64,000 bases of DNA from Cellulomonas denverensis (GTDB lineage Bacteria; Actinomycetota; Actinomycetes; Actinomycetales; Cellulomonadaceae): positions 1 to 64,000 of the forward strand of contig NZ_JAAXOX010000006.1 in the NCBI RefSeq assembly GCF_012396125.1. The letters run 5' to 3'. Positions within the stretch are counted from its first letter, which is position 1; every line of letters starts with the position of its first letter. Made by a program: the position numbers and the translations under genes. The notes beneath the pieces are model-generated. The model was not told where the DNA came from. It saw nothing but the letters and a program-made list of their open reading frames with translations, and searched no databases. Positions 26,961 to 35,836 of this stretch are shown one piece after another.

Positions 26961-26988
26961 TGTAACCGATTCCATGGAATCGGTTACA
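26961..26988. promoter_or_regulatory. Perfect 28-bp palindrome: double LacI-type operator
   Basis: TGTAACCGATTCCA (26961-26974) is followed directly by its reverse complement TGGAATCGGTTACA (26975-26988). Each half by itself resembles a LacI-family site with a central CG, so two repressor dimers could bind head to head, or one extended site is used. It covers the start of transcription; RbsR (next gene) is the obvious ligand. Confidence 0.8.
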
Positions 26989-27038
26989 CACGCACCGCGG
27001 CGTGGTCGCCCCCGCCGCCCGGCTCGACGAGGAGCGCG

Positions 27039-28049
27039 ATGCAGACCCCCACCATCCGTGACGTGGCAGCCCGGGCCGGGGTCTCGGTGGCGACCGTCTC
27101 CCGGGTGCTGTCCGAGCACCCGAGCACCTCGGCGGCGTCCCGGCAGAAGGTGCTCAGCGCCGCGGCCGACCTCGGTTTCCGGCCGAACGCCCAGGCCCGG
27201 TCGCTGCGCCGCACCCGGACCAACACCATCGGCGTGCTGGTCTCGGACGTGCGCAACCCGTTCTTCGCCGAGATCGCGCACACCGTGGAGCAGACCGCCC
27301 TCTCGCACGAGATGGCCACCCTGCTCTGCAACGCCGACGAGTCCACCGAGCAGCAGGACCACTGCCTGGACCTGCTGGTCTCGCAGCGGGTGGACGGGAT
27401 GATCGTGACCCCGCAGGGCGACGGCTCCGGCTCGCTGCGCGAGGTGCTGTCGCTCGGGCTGCCGGTGGTGTTCGTGGACCGGACGATCGACGGTGTCGAG
27501 GTGCCGAGCGTGACCTCGGACAACCGGACCGGGATCGTCGAGGCGGTGCAGCACCTGGCCGGGCTCGGGCACCGCCGGATCGGCTACGTTGCCGGTCCCC
27601 AGGTGACGTCGACCGGCCGGGAGCGGTTGGCGGCCTACCGGGAGGCGGTGGCCGATGCCGGGCTGGACACCGACCCGGGGCTGGTCTTCGAGGGGGACTT
27701 CCGGTCGGCGTCGGGGGTCGCCGGCGCCCGGGCCCTGCTCGCCCTGCCCGACCCGCCGACCGCGGTGCTGGCCGCCGACTCGCTGATGACCTTCGGCGTG
27801 CTGCTGGAGTGCCGGGACCGGGGACTGCGGATCGGGGCTGACCTGTCGGTGATCGGCTACGACGACATCGAGTCCTTCGGCCTGGTCAGCCCGCCGCTGA
27901 CCGTGATCGCGCACGACCCGTCCCGGATGGGCGCGCTGGCGGTGGACATGATCCGCGACCTGCTCGCCGGTGAGCCGGTGACCTCGGCGGTGCTGACCAG
28001 CAGCCTGGTGCTGCGCGGGTCGACCGGCCCGGCCGGGGGCACCCGGTGA
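27039..28049 (+). CDS. rbsR: LacI-family repressor of the ribose operon
   Basis: 336 residues: LacI helix-turn-helix (IRDVAARAGVSVATVSRVLS), hinge helix (FRPNAQARSLRR) and a periplasmic-binding-protein-like effector domain (TIGVLVSDVRNPFFAEIAHTVEQ, in sections; VFVDRTIDG; VIGYDDIE). As first gene of its own operon, behind a perfect palindrome, it is expected to repress the whole operon until ribose or a related sugar binds. ATG 27039 after GAGGAG. Its stop overlaps the ATPase start (GTGA). Confidence 0.9.
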   Translation: MQTPTIRDVAARAGVSVATVSRVLSEHPSTSAASRQKVLSAAADLGFRPNAQARSLRRTRTNTIGVLVSDVRNPFFAEIAHTVEQTALSHEMATLLCNADESTEQQDHCLDLLVSQRVDGMIVTPQGDGSGSLREVLSLGLPVVFVDRTIDGVEVPSVTSDNRTGIVEAVQHLAGLGHRRIGYVAGPQVTSTGRERLAAYREAVADAGLDTDPGLVFEGDFRSASGVAGARALLALPDPPTAVLAADSLMTFGVLLECRDRGLRIGADLSVIGYDDIESFGLVSPPLTVIAHDPSRMGALAVDMIRDLLAGEPVTSAVLTSSLVLRGSTGPAGGTR

Positions 28050-29599
28050 CCGCGGCGGAGCAGCTGCCGGCCCCGGTGCTGACCCTGGACCGGGTGTCCA
28101 AGTCGTTCGGGCCGGTGCGGGTGCTGCAGGACGTCACCGTGCATGTCCGTCCCGGCCGGGTGCAGGTGCTGCTGGGCGAGAACGGCGCGGGCAAGTCGAC
28201 GCTGATCAAGATGATGTCCGGGATCTACCAGCCGGACGCCGGCCGGGTGGTGGTGGACGGCACACCGGTGCACCTGAACGGGGTGCGGGCGGCCGAGCAC
28301 CTGGGCATCGCCACCATCCACCAGGAGCTGAACCTGGTCTCCGGCATGTCGGTGGCCGAGAACGTGATGATGGGCCGGTTGCCTGCCCGCGCCGGGCTGG
28401 TCGACCGCCGGGCCACCCGCCGGCTGGCCCGCGCCGCGCTGGACCGGGTGCGGCTCGACGTCGGGCTGGACACCCCGGTCGGCGAGCTCGGCATCGCCCG
28501 GCAGCAGCTGGTCGAGATCGCCAAGGCGCTCAGCCTGGACGCCCGGATCCTGATCCTGGACGAGCCGACCGCCGCGCTGACCGGTGCGGAGACCGAGGTG
28601 CTGTTCGGTGTGGTCGAGGAACTGCGCGCCAACGGCGTCGCGATGGTGTTCATCAGCCACCACCTGGAGGAGATCGCGGCGATCGGCGACAGCGTCAGCG
28701 TGCTGCGCGACGGGTCGCTGGTGGCCGAGGTCCCGGCGAGCACCGACCAGGACGAGCTGGTCCGGCTGATGGTCGGCCGGGACATCACCGAGCAGTTCCC
28801 GCCCCGGACGCACCGGGTGGGCGAGGAGGTCGTGCTGGACGTCCGCGGCCTGAACCGGACCGGCGTGCTGCACGACCTGAACCTGCAGGTCCGGGCGGGC
28901 GAGGTGGTCGGGGTGGCCGGACTCGTGGGTGCCGGGCGGACCGAACTGCTGCGCGCGGTCGCCGGGGCCGACCCCTACGACAGCGGCACGGTCACCGTCG
29001 AGGGGCGGGTCCTGCCCGGGCACTCGGTCGGCCGGGCGGTGGCCGCCGGGATCGGGCACGTGCCGGAGGACCGCAAGGCGCAGGGCCTGGTGCTGGACGC
29101 CTCGGTCGCCGACAACCTGGGCTACGCCACCCTGCGGTCCACCGCCAGGGGCCCGCTGGCCGACCTGTCCGGGCAGCACCGCCGCGCCGCCGAGGTGGCC
29201 GAGCGGCTGCGGATCCGGATGCGCGACATCGACCAGGACGCCCGGGACCTGTCCGGCGGCAACCAGCAGAAGATCGTCTTCGGCCGCTGGGTGCTCGCCG
29301 GGTCGCGGGTGCTGCTGCTGGACGAGCCGACCCGCGGCGTGGACGTCGGCGCCCGGGTCGAGATCTACGAACTGATCAACGCGGTCGCCGCGGCCGGCGG
29401 TGCCGTGCTGCTGGTGTCCAGCGATCTTCCCGAGGTGCTCGGCATGGCCGACCGGGTCCTCGTCATGAGCGGGGGCCAGCTCGCCGGAGAGCTGCCCCCC
29501 ACCGCCGGCCAGGACCAGGTGATGGCCCTGGCGGTCCGCAATGCCGATGACGACGGCCACGCGGCGCCCTCGCACGCACCCGAAGGGAACCAGCCATGA
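28046..29599 (+). CDS. rbsA: Ribose-type ABC transporter ATPase
   Basis: 517 residues with two fused ABC domains, as in RbsA/MglA. The first has Walker A GENGAGKST and Walker B ILILDEPTAAL. The second has a degenerate P-loop (GLVGAGRTE), signature LSGGNQQK and VLLLDEPTRGVDVGAR. It powers import of a monosaccharide by the permease encoded next. GTG 28046 overlaps rbsR and the stop overlaps rbsC (ATGA). Confidence 0.93.
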   Translation: MTAAEQLPAPVLTLDRVSKSFGPVRVLQDVTVHVRPGRVQVLLGENGAGKSTLIKMMSGIYQPDAGRVVVDGTPVHLNGVRAAEHLGIATIHQELNLVSGMSVAENVMMGRLPARAGLVDRRATRRLARAALDRVRLDVGLDTPVGELGIARQQLVEIAKALSLDARILILDEPTAALTGAETEVLFGVVEELRANGVAMVFISHHLEEIAAIGDSVSVLRDGSLVAEVPASTDQDELVRLMVGRDITEQFPPRTHRVGEEVVLDVRGLNRTGVLHDLNLQVRAGEVVGVAGLVGAGRTELLRAVAGADPYDSGTVTVEGRVLPGHSVGRAVAAGIGHVPEDRKAQGLVLDASVADNLGYATLRSTARGPLADLSGQHRRAAEVAERLRIRMRDIDQDARDLSGGNQQKIVFGRWVLAGSRVLLLDEPTRGVDVGARVEIYELINAVAAAGGAVLLVSSDLPEVLGMADRVLVMSGGQLAGELPPTAGQDQVMALAVRNADDDGHAAPSHAPEGNQP

Positions 29600-30585
29600 A
29601 CGCGCCCAGCACCACCGCGACCGCACCGCGCCGGGGGCTGCGGCTGCCCGGTGCCCACAGCCAGCTGATGTCGACGCTGCTGCCGTTCATCGGCCTGCTC
29701 GCACTCTGCCTGGTGCTGTTCATCCTCACGCCGAACTTCCTCACCCTGGACAACCTGCTCAACGTCGGGGTGCAGGCCTCCACGATCGCGGTGCTCGCCT
29801 TCGGGATGACCTTCGTGATCGTGGCGGCCGGGATCGACCTGTCGGTCGGCTCGGTGGCGGCGCTGTCCGGGATGGTGTCGGCCTGGATCTTCAGCACCGC
29901 ACAGCTGCCCGGCTGGTTGTCGCTGGTCGGCGGGCTGGTGGTCGGGCTGATCGCCGGGGCGGTGTCCGGCTTCGCGGTCGCCTATGGCCGGTTGCCCGCG
30001 TTCATCGCGACCCTGGCCATGCTGTCGGTGGCCCGCGGCCTGACCCTGGTGCTGTCCGACGGGCGGCCGATCCGCACCGCGCCGGAGGTGTCCTGGCTGG
30101 GCAGCGACCTGGGCGGGGTGCCGGTGCCGATCCTGGTGCTGGCGCTGGCCGGGATCGTCACCGCCTTCGTGCTGAACCGCACGGTGATCGGGCGGTCGAT
30201 GTACGCCGTCGGCGGCAACGAGGAGGCCGCCCGGCTGTCCGGCATCCCGGTCAAGCGGGTGCTGGTGACCGTCTTCGCGCTGTCCGGGCTGTTCGCGGGC
30301 CTGGCGGGGATGCTGATCGCCGGCCGGCTCGACTCCGCCCAGCCCCAGGCGGCCTCCGGTTACGAGCTGGACGCGATCGCCGCGGTGGTGATCGGCGGCG
30401 CCTCGCTGTCCGGCGGGGTCGGCCGCGCCTCCGGCACCCTGGTCGGCGCCCTGATCCTGGCCGTGATCCGCAACGGCCTGAACGTGCTCGGGGTGTCCTC
30501 GTTCTGGCAGCAGGTCGTGATCGGCCTGGTGATCGCGCTGGCCGTCCTGATCGACGTGCTGCGCCGGCGTGGCCGCCGGGTCTGA
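29596..30585 (+). CDS. rbsC: Ribose-type ABC transporter permease
   Basis: 329 residues with eight to ten hydrophobic helices and the family segments NFLTLDNLLNVGVQASTIA, AAGIDLSVGSVAALSG and AAVVIGGASLSGGVGR. It forms the membrane channel of the importer. Start overlaps rbsA. A 48-bp gap with a ribosome site (GAAGGAG) separates it from rbsB, which fits stronger translation of the binding protein. Confidence 0.93.
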   Translation: MNAPSTTATAPRRGLRLPGAHSQLMSTLLPFIGLLALCLVLFILTPNFLTLDNLLNVGVQASTIAVLAFGMTFVIVAAGIDLSVGSVAALSGMVSAWIFSTAQLPGWLSLVGGLVVGLIAGAVSGFAVAYGRLPAFIATLAMLSVARGLTLVLSDGRPIRTAPEVSWLGSDLGGVPVPILVLALAGIVTAFVLNRTVIGRSMYAVGGNEEAARLSGIPVKRVLVTVFALSGLFAGLAGMLIAGRLDSAQPQAASGYELDAIAAVVIGGASLSGGVGRASGTLVGALILAVIRNGLNVLGVSSFWQQVVIGLVIALAVLIDVLRRRGRRV

Positions 30586-30633
30586 CGCCCCACCCCTCAT
30601 CCCTCAGCAAGTCCCCTACCGAAGGAGCGAACG

Positions 30634-31587
30634 ATGACGTTCTCCACCCGAGGCCGGATCGTGGCCGCCGTGCTGTCCGCCGGTCTGTTGATCGGCACCG
30701 CGGCGTGCGGTCGCGGCGGCGAGTCCGGCGGCGACGGCACCGGCGGCGGCGACGCGGTCACCCTGTCGCTGTCCACCCTGAACAACCCGTTCTTCGTCGA
30801 TGTCCGGGACGGGGCGCAGGCCGCCGCGGACGAGCTGGGCCTGTCGCTCACCGTGGTCGACGCCCAGAACGACTCCACCACCCAGACCGACCAGATCGCC
30901 TCGGCGGTCTCCGCGGGCACCGCCGGGCTGATCATCAACGCGGTCGACTCCGACGCCGCAGCCGCCGCGGTCGCCCCGGCACTGTCCGGTGAGCTGCCGG
31001 TGATCGGGGTGGACCGGGCGGTCAACGACGCCGAGATCACCTCCCTGGTGTCCAGCGACAACGTGGCCGGTGGCCGGCAGGCGGCCGACGCGCTGGCCGA
31101 GGCGATCGGCGAGTCCGGCAAGGTGATCGTGCTCCAGGGCCAGCCGGGCACGTCGGCCAGCCGGGACCGGGGCGCCGGGTTCACCGAGGGGATCGCCGCG
31201 TACCCGGACATCGAGGTCGTCGCGCAGCAGACCGCCAACTTCGACCGGGCCGAGGCGCTGGACGTGGCGACCAACCTGCTGCAGGCGCACCCGGACGTGG
31301 TCGGCATCTTCGCCGAGAACGACGAGATGGCGCTGGGTGCGATCCAGGCGCTCGGCTCCCGGGCCGGGCAGGACGTGTTCGTGGTCGGCTTCGACGGCAC
31401 CGACGACGGCCTGACCGCCGTGCAGGACGGCACCCTGGTGGCGACCATCGCCCAGCGGCCCCGCGAGCTCGGCCGCCAGGCGGTGGAGCTGATGGCGGCG
31501 GCCCTCGACGGTGAGACCGTGGACTCCGAGGTCCCGGTGGCCGTGGAGACCGTGACCGTGGACAACGTGGAGGACTACCTGCAGTGA
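30634..31587 (+). CDS. rbsB: Ribose-type substrate-binding lipoprotein
   Basis: 317 residues. Signal peptide with lipobox (LLIGTAAC) followed by a Gly/Ser-rich tether, then a type I periplasmic-binding fold (LSLSTLNNPFFVDVRDGA, NAVDSDAAAAAVAPAL, GVDRAVND, FAENDEMALGAIQAL, VGFDGTDDG). The anchored protein captures the sugar outside the membrane. The stop overlaps rbsK by 4 bp. Confidence 0.93.
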   Translation: MTFSTRGRIVAAVLSAGLLIGTAACGRGGESGGDGTGGGDAVTLSLSTLNNPFFVDVRDGAQAAADELGLSLTVVDAQNDSTTQTDQIASAVSAGTAGLIINAVDSDAAAAAVAPALSGELPVIGVDRAVNDAEITSLVSSDNVAGGRQAADALAEAIGESGKVIVLQGQPGTSASRDRGAGFTEGIAAYPDIEVVAQQTANFDRAEALDVATNLLQAHPDVVGIFAENDEMALGAIQALGSRAGQDVFVVGFDGTDDGLTAVQDGTLVATIAQRPRELGRQAVELMAAALDGETVDSEVPVAVETVTVDNVEDYLQ

Positions 31588-32546
31588 CCACCGACGACAA
31601 CGCCCCCGAGGTGGTGGTGGTCGGCTCCACCAACGCCGACCTGCTGGCCCGGGTCCGGGTGCACCCCGCCCCGGGTGAGACGCTGCTCGGCCGTTCGGTC
31701 GACGTGCTGCCCGGGGGCAAGGGCGCCAACCAGGCGGTGGCCGCCGCCCGGCTCGGCGCTCGGACCGCCTTCATCGGCGCGGTCGGCCAGGACACCTTCG
31801 CCCCGGCGGCGCTCAGCGGTCTGCGGGCTGCCGGGGTGGACCTGACCGGCCTGGCCGAGCTGCCCGGCGCCACCGGGATCGCCCTGGTCACCGTGGCCGA
31901 CGACGGGGAGAACGCCATCGTGGTGATCCCCGGCGCCAACGGGTCGATGGACGCCGAGGCGGTGCAGCGGCACGCGGACCTGATCCGGTCCGGCCGGGTG
32001 CTGGTGCTCCAGGGCGAGATCCCGCGCTCCGGCGCCGAGGCCGCCGCCCGGGCCGCCCGCGAGGCCGGGGTGCGCCTGGTGTTCAACCTGGCCCCGGTGA
32101 TCGAGGTCGACCCGGACACCCTCCGGCAGGCCGACCCGCTGGTGGTGAACGAGCACGAGGCCGCCGCGGCGCTGGCCGCCCTGGACGGTTCCGGCACCCC
32201 CGCCCCGATCACCGGCCCGGCGGACGAGGACCGGGTGGCGCAGTCGCTGGTGGAGCACGGCCTGCGCTCGGTGGTGGTCACGGTCGGGGCGCGCGGTGCC
32301 CTGGTCGCCCGGGCCGGGGAGGCCCTGACCAGGGTGCCCTCGCCGCGGGTCCGGGCCGTGGACACCACCGGTGCCGGCGACGCCTTCGTCGGGGCGCTGG
32401 CCCACCGGCTCGCTCGCGGCGACGACCTGGTCACCGCCGCGCACCTCGCCGCCCGGGTCGGGGCCTACGCGGTCGGCCGGGCCGGGGCGCAACCGTCCTA
32501 CCCGGGCGCCACCGACCCGTTGCCGGTGGTCGAGGAGCAGGGGTGA
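31584..32546 (+). CDS. rbsK: Ribokinase
   Basis: 320 residues of the PfkB family: VVVGSTNADLLARV and PGGKGANQAVAAARLG near the N-terminus and the catalytic DTTGAGDAFVGALAHRL near the C-terminus, with the Asp that acts as base. It phosphorylates ribose at O5 with ATP. GTG 31584 overlaps rbsB and the stop overlaps rbsD. Confidence 0.93.
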   Translation: MTTDDNAPEVVVVGSTNADLLARVRVHPAPGETLLGRSVDVLPGGKGANQAVAAARLGARTAFIGAVGQDTFAPAALSGLRAAGVDLTGLAELPGATGIALVTVADDGENAIVVIPGANGSMDAEAVQRHADLIRSGRVLVLQGEIPRSGAEAAARAAREAGVRLVFNLAPVIEVDPDTLRQADPLVVNEHEAAAALAALDGSGTPAPITGPADEDRVAQSLVEHGLRSVVVTVGARGALVARAGEALTRVPSPRVRAVDTTGAGDAFVGALAHRLARGDDLVTAAHLAARVGAYAVGRAGAQPSYPGATDPLPVVEEQG

Positions 32547-32926
32547 AACGGTCCGGCATCCTCAACCCGGCGCTCGCGGCCGGGATCGCCCGGCTCGGAC
32601 ACGGGCACCTGGTCGCGATCGTCGACTGCGGGACGCCGCTGCCCCGGGACGCCCGGGTGGTCGACCTGGCCCTGGTCGCCGGGGTCCCGTCGCTGACCGC
32701 GGTGCTGGACGCCGTGCTGGCCGAGATCGTGGTCGAGGGCTCGATCGCCGCCGCGGAGTCGGGCGGCACCCCGGTCGGCGGATGGTTCGCCGACCGGGGC
32801 CTGGCCCCCGACCTGATCCCGCACGACCGGTTCAAGGACCTGCTCGCCGACGCCGCCCTGGTGATCCGCACCGGCGAGGCCACACCCTGGGCGAACATCG
32901 CGCTGCGCTGCGGCGTGCCGTTCTGA
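32543..32926 (+). CDS. rbsD: D-ribose pyranase
   Basis: 127 residues, standard RbsD length. MKRSGILNPALAAGIARLGHGH contains the catalytic His, and the C-terminal ATPWANIALRCGVPF is the family signature. It speeds conversion of beta-pyranose ribose to the furanose form used by ribokinase. Last gene of the operon; GTG start overlapping rbsK. Confidence 0.94.
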   Translation: MKRSGILNPALAAGIARLGHGHLVAIVDCGTPLPRDARVVDLALVAGVPSLTAVLDAVLAEIVVEGSIAAAESGGTPVGGWFADRGLAPDLIPHDRFKDLLADAALVIRTGEATPWANIALRCGVPF

Positions 32927-32988
32927 TCGGTCGCCCCCGGGCCGTCCCCAGGCCGCGTCGGTACGCTGCCCGGACGGGAGGTGCGGGT

Positions 32989-33258
32989 GTGCGTCGCTGG
33001 CGGGTGATCGTCGAGGGCCGGGTCCAGGGGGTCGGCTTCCGCTGGTCCGCTGCCCGGGAGGCCGAGCGCCTCGGGCTGTCCGGCTGGGTCGCCAACCGGG
33101 ACGACGGCACCGTCGAGGCGGTGATCGAGGGCGACGAACCGGCCGGCCGGGCGATGCTGGACTGGCTGCGCCACGGCCCGCGCGGCGCCCACGTCGACCG
33201 CACCACCGTGGCCGAGGAGCAGCCGGAGGGCCTGCAGGGATTCGGTGTGCAGCGGTGA
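32989..33258 (+). CDS. acyP: Acylphosphatase
   Basis: 89 residues, full length. GRVQGVGFRW supplies the phosphate-binding loop and catalytic Arg, and SGWVANRDDGTVEAVIEG supplies the catalytic Asn. It hydrolyses acyl phosphates in the cytoplasm. GTG 32989 follows GGGAGGTG. The stop overlaps the start of the exporter gene (GTGA), an odd partner. Confidence 0.93.
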   Translation: MRRWRVIVEGRVQGVGFRWSAAREAERLGLSGWVANRDDGTVEAVIEGDEPAGRAMLDWLRHGPRGAHVDRTTVAEEQPEGLQGFGVQR

Positions 33259-35537
33259 CGGCGATCGGCATCCAGGTCGCGGTGCCCACCTCGGTCGAGC
33301 AGCCCGACGCGCCGGAGACCGCCCGCGCCACGGCCGATCCCACCACCGAACCCGGCCCCACCAGCACTCCGGCACCCAGCACCGGGCCGACCACCGGGCC
33401 GACCCAGGCGCCCGAGCCCACCCGGCAACCCGGTGACGGCTCCACCACTCAGCCCACGCAGGGCCCCACCGCCGAGCCGGCCCCCACCACCGAACCGAGT
33501 GCCCCCGCCTCGCCCAGCCCGGAGCCGACCAGCACCAGCACGGTGCCCGTCCCCGGCTGGATCTCCCGCCCCGCGGCCGCCGACTCCGGGCTGCCCTGGG
33601 GGATGGTGCTGGTCGCGGTCCTGGTGCTGGTCGCGGCGGCCGCCGGGCTGGTCTGGCTGTGGCGGACCGGGGCGCTGGGCGGGCGGCGCGGTGCGGTGGC
33701 GGGGGCCGTCCCGGAGCCTGGTGTGGCGAGTCGGCGATCCGGGGTGGACCGGGACGCGGACACCGTGGTGCTCGGCCCGGTGGCGGACGGGGACACCGCG
33801 GAGCTGCCGCCGGTGGGTGGCGGGGTGGACGCGGCTGCCGTGCCAGCGGCGGACGCCGGGGAGGGCCCGACTGCCGTGCCGCCGGTGGTCGCCGGGGTGG
33901 ACCCGGCTGCCGTGCCGCCGGTGGACGCCGGGGTGGACCCGGCTGCCGTGCCGCCGGTCGCCGGTTCGGGCACGGGCACCGCGGGTGGGCCGTCCGCGGA
34001 GGGGGCCCCTGCCTCCGCGACGGACCGGGACGGCGACACCGAGGCCGCGCCGTCCGATCCCGGCCGAGACCCGGTGGCCGCGGGAGCCGGAGAGGCTGCG
34101 GCCCCGGACGGCGCCGATGACACCGACCTGGCCCATCCCGACCCGGCCCATCCCGACCTGACCCACTCCGTCCCGGCGACCGCTCCGGCCGAGGCCGCGC
34201 CGGTCACCGGGGTGATCGCGGTCGCCACGGTGGACGACCCGCACGAGACGCTGCCCCGCGCCGCGGTCCCGCAGGCGTCGGAGCCGACCGGCACCGCCGA
34301 CCCGGAGCAGACCGTGCGGTTCCTGGTCCGGCTGGGCGAGGCGATGGTGAACAGCAGCTCCCCGATCGCCCAGGTCAACGGCACCCTGGAACGCATTGCC
34401 GTGGTGAACGGCCTGCCCGGCACCGCGGTGGTGACATTCCCGACCGCACTGATGGTGTCCGTGCCGGACGGGCGCACCGTCCGGACCGCCGTGGCGACCG
34501 CGGGCTCGCAGACGCTGCGGCTGGACCAGATCGCCGACGTGCTGGACCTCGCCCAGTCCGCGGTGCGCGGCGACACCACTCCGGAGGACGGCCTGGACCG
34601 GCTCGCCACGGTGCTGGACTCGCCGCCGCCGTCCACCGGTCGCCGGCGCGCACTGGGCTACGTGGTGGTCGCCGCCGGTCTGTCGCTGGTGCTGGGTGGC
34701 GGTTGGCTGGACGTGCTGATCGCCGCGGTGCTCGGCGGGCTGGTCTCCGTGGTCACGCACCTCACCCGCCGGATGCCGGCCGTCTACCAGGGCCTGCTCA
34801 CCGGGGCGTGCGCGTTCCTGGTCGCGGTGCCGGTGTTCCTGCTGGTGCGCACCGGGCTGCCGGTCGGGCTGCTCGCGCCCCTGATCGGCCCGCTGGTCAC
34901 CTTCCTACCCGGGGCACTGCTGACCACCGGCGTGATCGACCTGGCCACCCGCCAGATGATCGCCGGGTCGGCTCGGCTGGCCTCCGGTGTGATGCAGCTG
35001 GTGCTGCTCGGCCTGGGGATCACCGCCGCCGCCGGTCTGGTCGGGGTGCCGGCCACCGAGTTCGGCGCCGGCGGTGGTCACCCGCTCGGCTGGGCCGCCC
35101 CGTGGCTCGGGGTGCTGGTGTACGCGGTCGGCGTGGTGCTGAACAACGACGCCCGGCCCGGCGCGCTGCCCTGGATCGCCCTGGTCCTGGTGGTGGCCTA
35201 TGCCGGGCAGGTGGTCGGCGGGCTGCTGCTGGGCACGTCGGTGTCGTCCTTCGTCGGGGCGCTGGCCATGACACCGGTGGCGATGATCGCCGCCACCCGG
35301 CCGTCCGCCCCACCGTTCCTGGTGACCTTCCTGCCCGGGTTCTGGGTGCTGGTGCCCGGTGCGCTCGGCCTGGTCGGCGTCACGTCCGCCCTGGACCAGG
35401 TGACCGACCAGACGATCACCACGATCGTCACCGCCGGGGTCTCGATGGTGACGATCTGCCTCGGCGTGCTGGCCGGACTGGCGCTCGGTTCCGGACTCCA
35501 GCGCCGCCTCGCGCCGGACATGCCGCCGCTGATCTGA
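33255..35537 (+). CDS. ThrE-family amino-acid exporter with long N-terminal extension
   Basis: 760 residues. The last ~410 residues are a threonine/serine exporter: a soluble ThrE domain (TVRFLVRLGEAMVNSSSPIAQVNGTLE, in sections) and ten helices (both DUF1212- and DUF3815-like halves). In front lie about 105 Pro/Thr-rich residues, one transmembrane helix (MVLVAVLVLVAAAAGLVWLW, near 117-136) and some 200 Asp/Ala/Pro-rich residues with the repeat AGVDPAAVPPV. Typical family members lack this front part. The Thr/Pro stretch is probably outside the membrane and the acidic linker inside. Start overlaps acylphosphatase. Confidence 0.85.
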   Translation: MTAIGIQVAVPTSVEQPDAPETARATADPTTEPGPTSTPAPSTGPTTGPTQAPEPTRQPGDGSTTQPTQGPTAEPAPTTEPSAPASPSPEPTSTSTVPVPGWISRPAAADSGLPWGMVLVAVLVLVAAAAGLVWLWRTGALGGRRGAVAGAVPEPGVASRRSGVDRDADTVVLGPVADGDTAELPPVGGGVDAAAVPAADAGEGPTAVPPVVAGVDPAAVPPVDAGVDPAAVPPVAGSGTGTAGGPSAEGAPASATDRDGDTEAAPSDPGRDPVAAGAGEAAAPDGADDTDLAHPDPAHPDLTHSVPATAPAEAAPVTGVIAVATVDDPHETLPRAAVPQASEPTGTADPEQTVRFLVRLGEAMVNSSSPIAQVNGTLERIAVVNGLPGTAVVTFPTALMVSVPDGRTVRTAVATAGSQTLRLDQIADVLDLAQSAVRGDTTPEDGLDRLATVLDSPPPSTGRRRALGYVVVAAGLSLVLGGGWLDVLIAAVLGGLVSVVTHLTRRMPAVYQGLLTGACAFLVAVPVFLLVRTGLPVGLLAPLIGPLVTFLPGALLTTGVIDLATRQMIAGSARLASGVMQLVLLGLGITAAAGLVGVPATEFGAGGGHPLGWAAPWLGVLVYAVGVVLNNDARPGALPWIALVLVVAYAGQVVGGLLLGTSVSSFVGALAMTPVAMIAATRPSAPPFLVTFLPGFWVLVPGALGLVGVTSALDQVTDQTITTIVTAGVSMVTICLGVLAGLALGSGLQRRLAPDMPPLI

Positions 35538-35576
35538 GCGGGGTCGGCTGCCCAGCTTGCCGTGCATCCGCCTGGG

Positions 35577-35628
35577 CCCGCTCGCCGCGTCGCCGCCCGC
35601 GCCCCGCTCGCCGTGTCGCCGCCCGTGC
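35577..35628. repeat. 26-bp tandem duplication
   Basis: 35577-35602 and 35603-35628 (CCCGCTCGCCG.GTCGCCG...) differ at two positions, both C/T. Confidence 0.88.
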
Positions 35629-35638
35629 CCAGCTCCGC

Positions 35639-35699
35639 GCCGAGAGTGCACGAATGCACGCGTCCCAGGCCGTGAGGCCTGCATTCGTGCACTCTCGGC
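35639..35699. repeat. Palindromic element, family A, copy 2
   Basis: Arms 35639-35658 and 35680-35699 are identical to the arms of the copy at 13540-13600 (GCCGAGAGTGCACGAATGCA) and pair perfectly; the loop is again 21 nt but of different sequence. A further base pair extends it to 35638-35700. Confidence 0.93.
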
Positions 35700-35745
35700 G
35701 TGCGGCGTGCGGCGTGCGGCGTGCGGCGTGCGGCGGCCGGCGTGC
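35697..35745. repeat. 7-bp tandem array joined to palindrome A, copy 2
   Basis: Seven units of GGCGTGC (the sixth is GGCGGCC). As in the first locus, the array begins with the final GGC of the palindrome arm, but the unit sequence differs. Confidence 0.92.
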
Positions 35746-35812
35746 GGCGGCGCTGGGGACGGGGCGTCGTCGGGTGGGGGCGGTCGGCCCAGATGGACCG
35801 GCTCGGGTGGCC

Positions 35813-35836
35813 GCGAGCACGCGAGCACGCGAGCAC
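35813..35836. repeat. Short 8-bp tandem array
   Basis: Three exact units of GCGAGCAC. Confidence 0.85.

Larger units (their letters stand above)
26361..27038. other. Gene-free regulatory stretch before the ribose operon
   Basis: About 680 bp without a credible gene on either strand; open frames here have no family-like content. It holds a cluster of DnaA-box sequences (26403-26867), then the ribose-operon promoter and operator (26930-26988). The middle part (about 26660-26790) is less GC-rich than its surroundings. Confidence 0.85.

Noticed and set aside
26555..26965. Possible 136-residue protein in the DnaA-box region
   Set aside because: Arg/Pro/Ser-rich without motif, covering the promoter and boxes; other frames are equally open because of GC bias.
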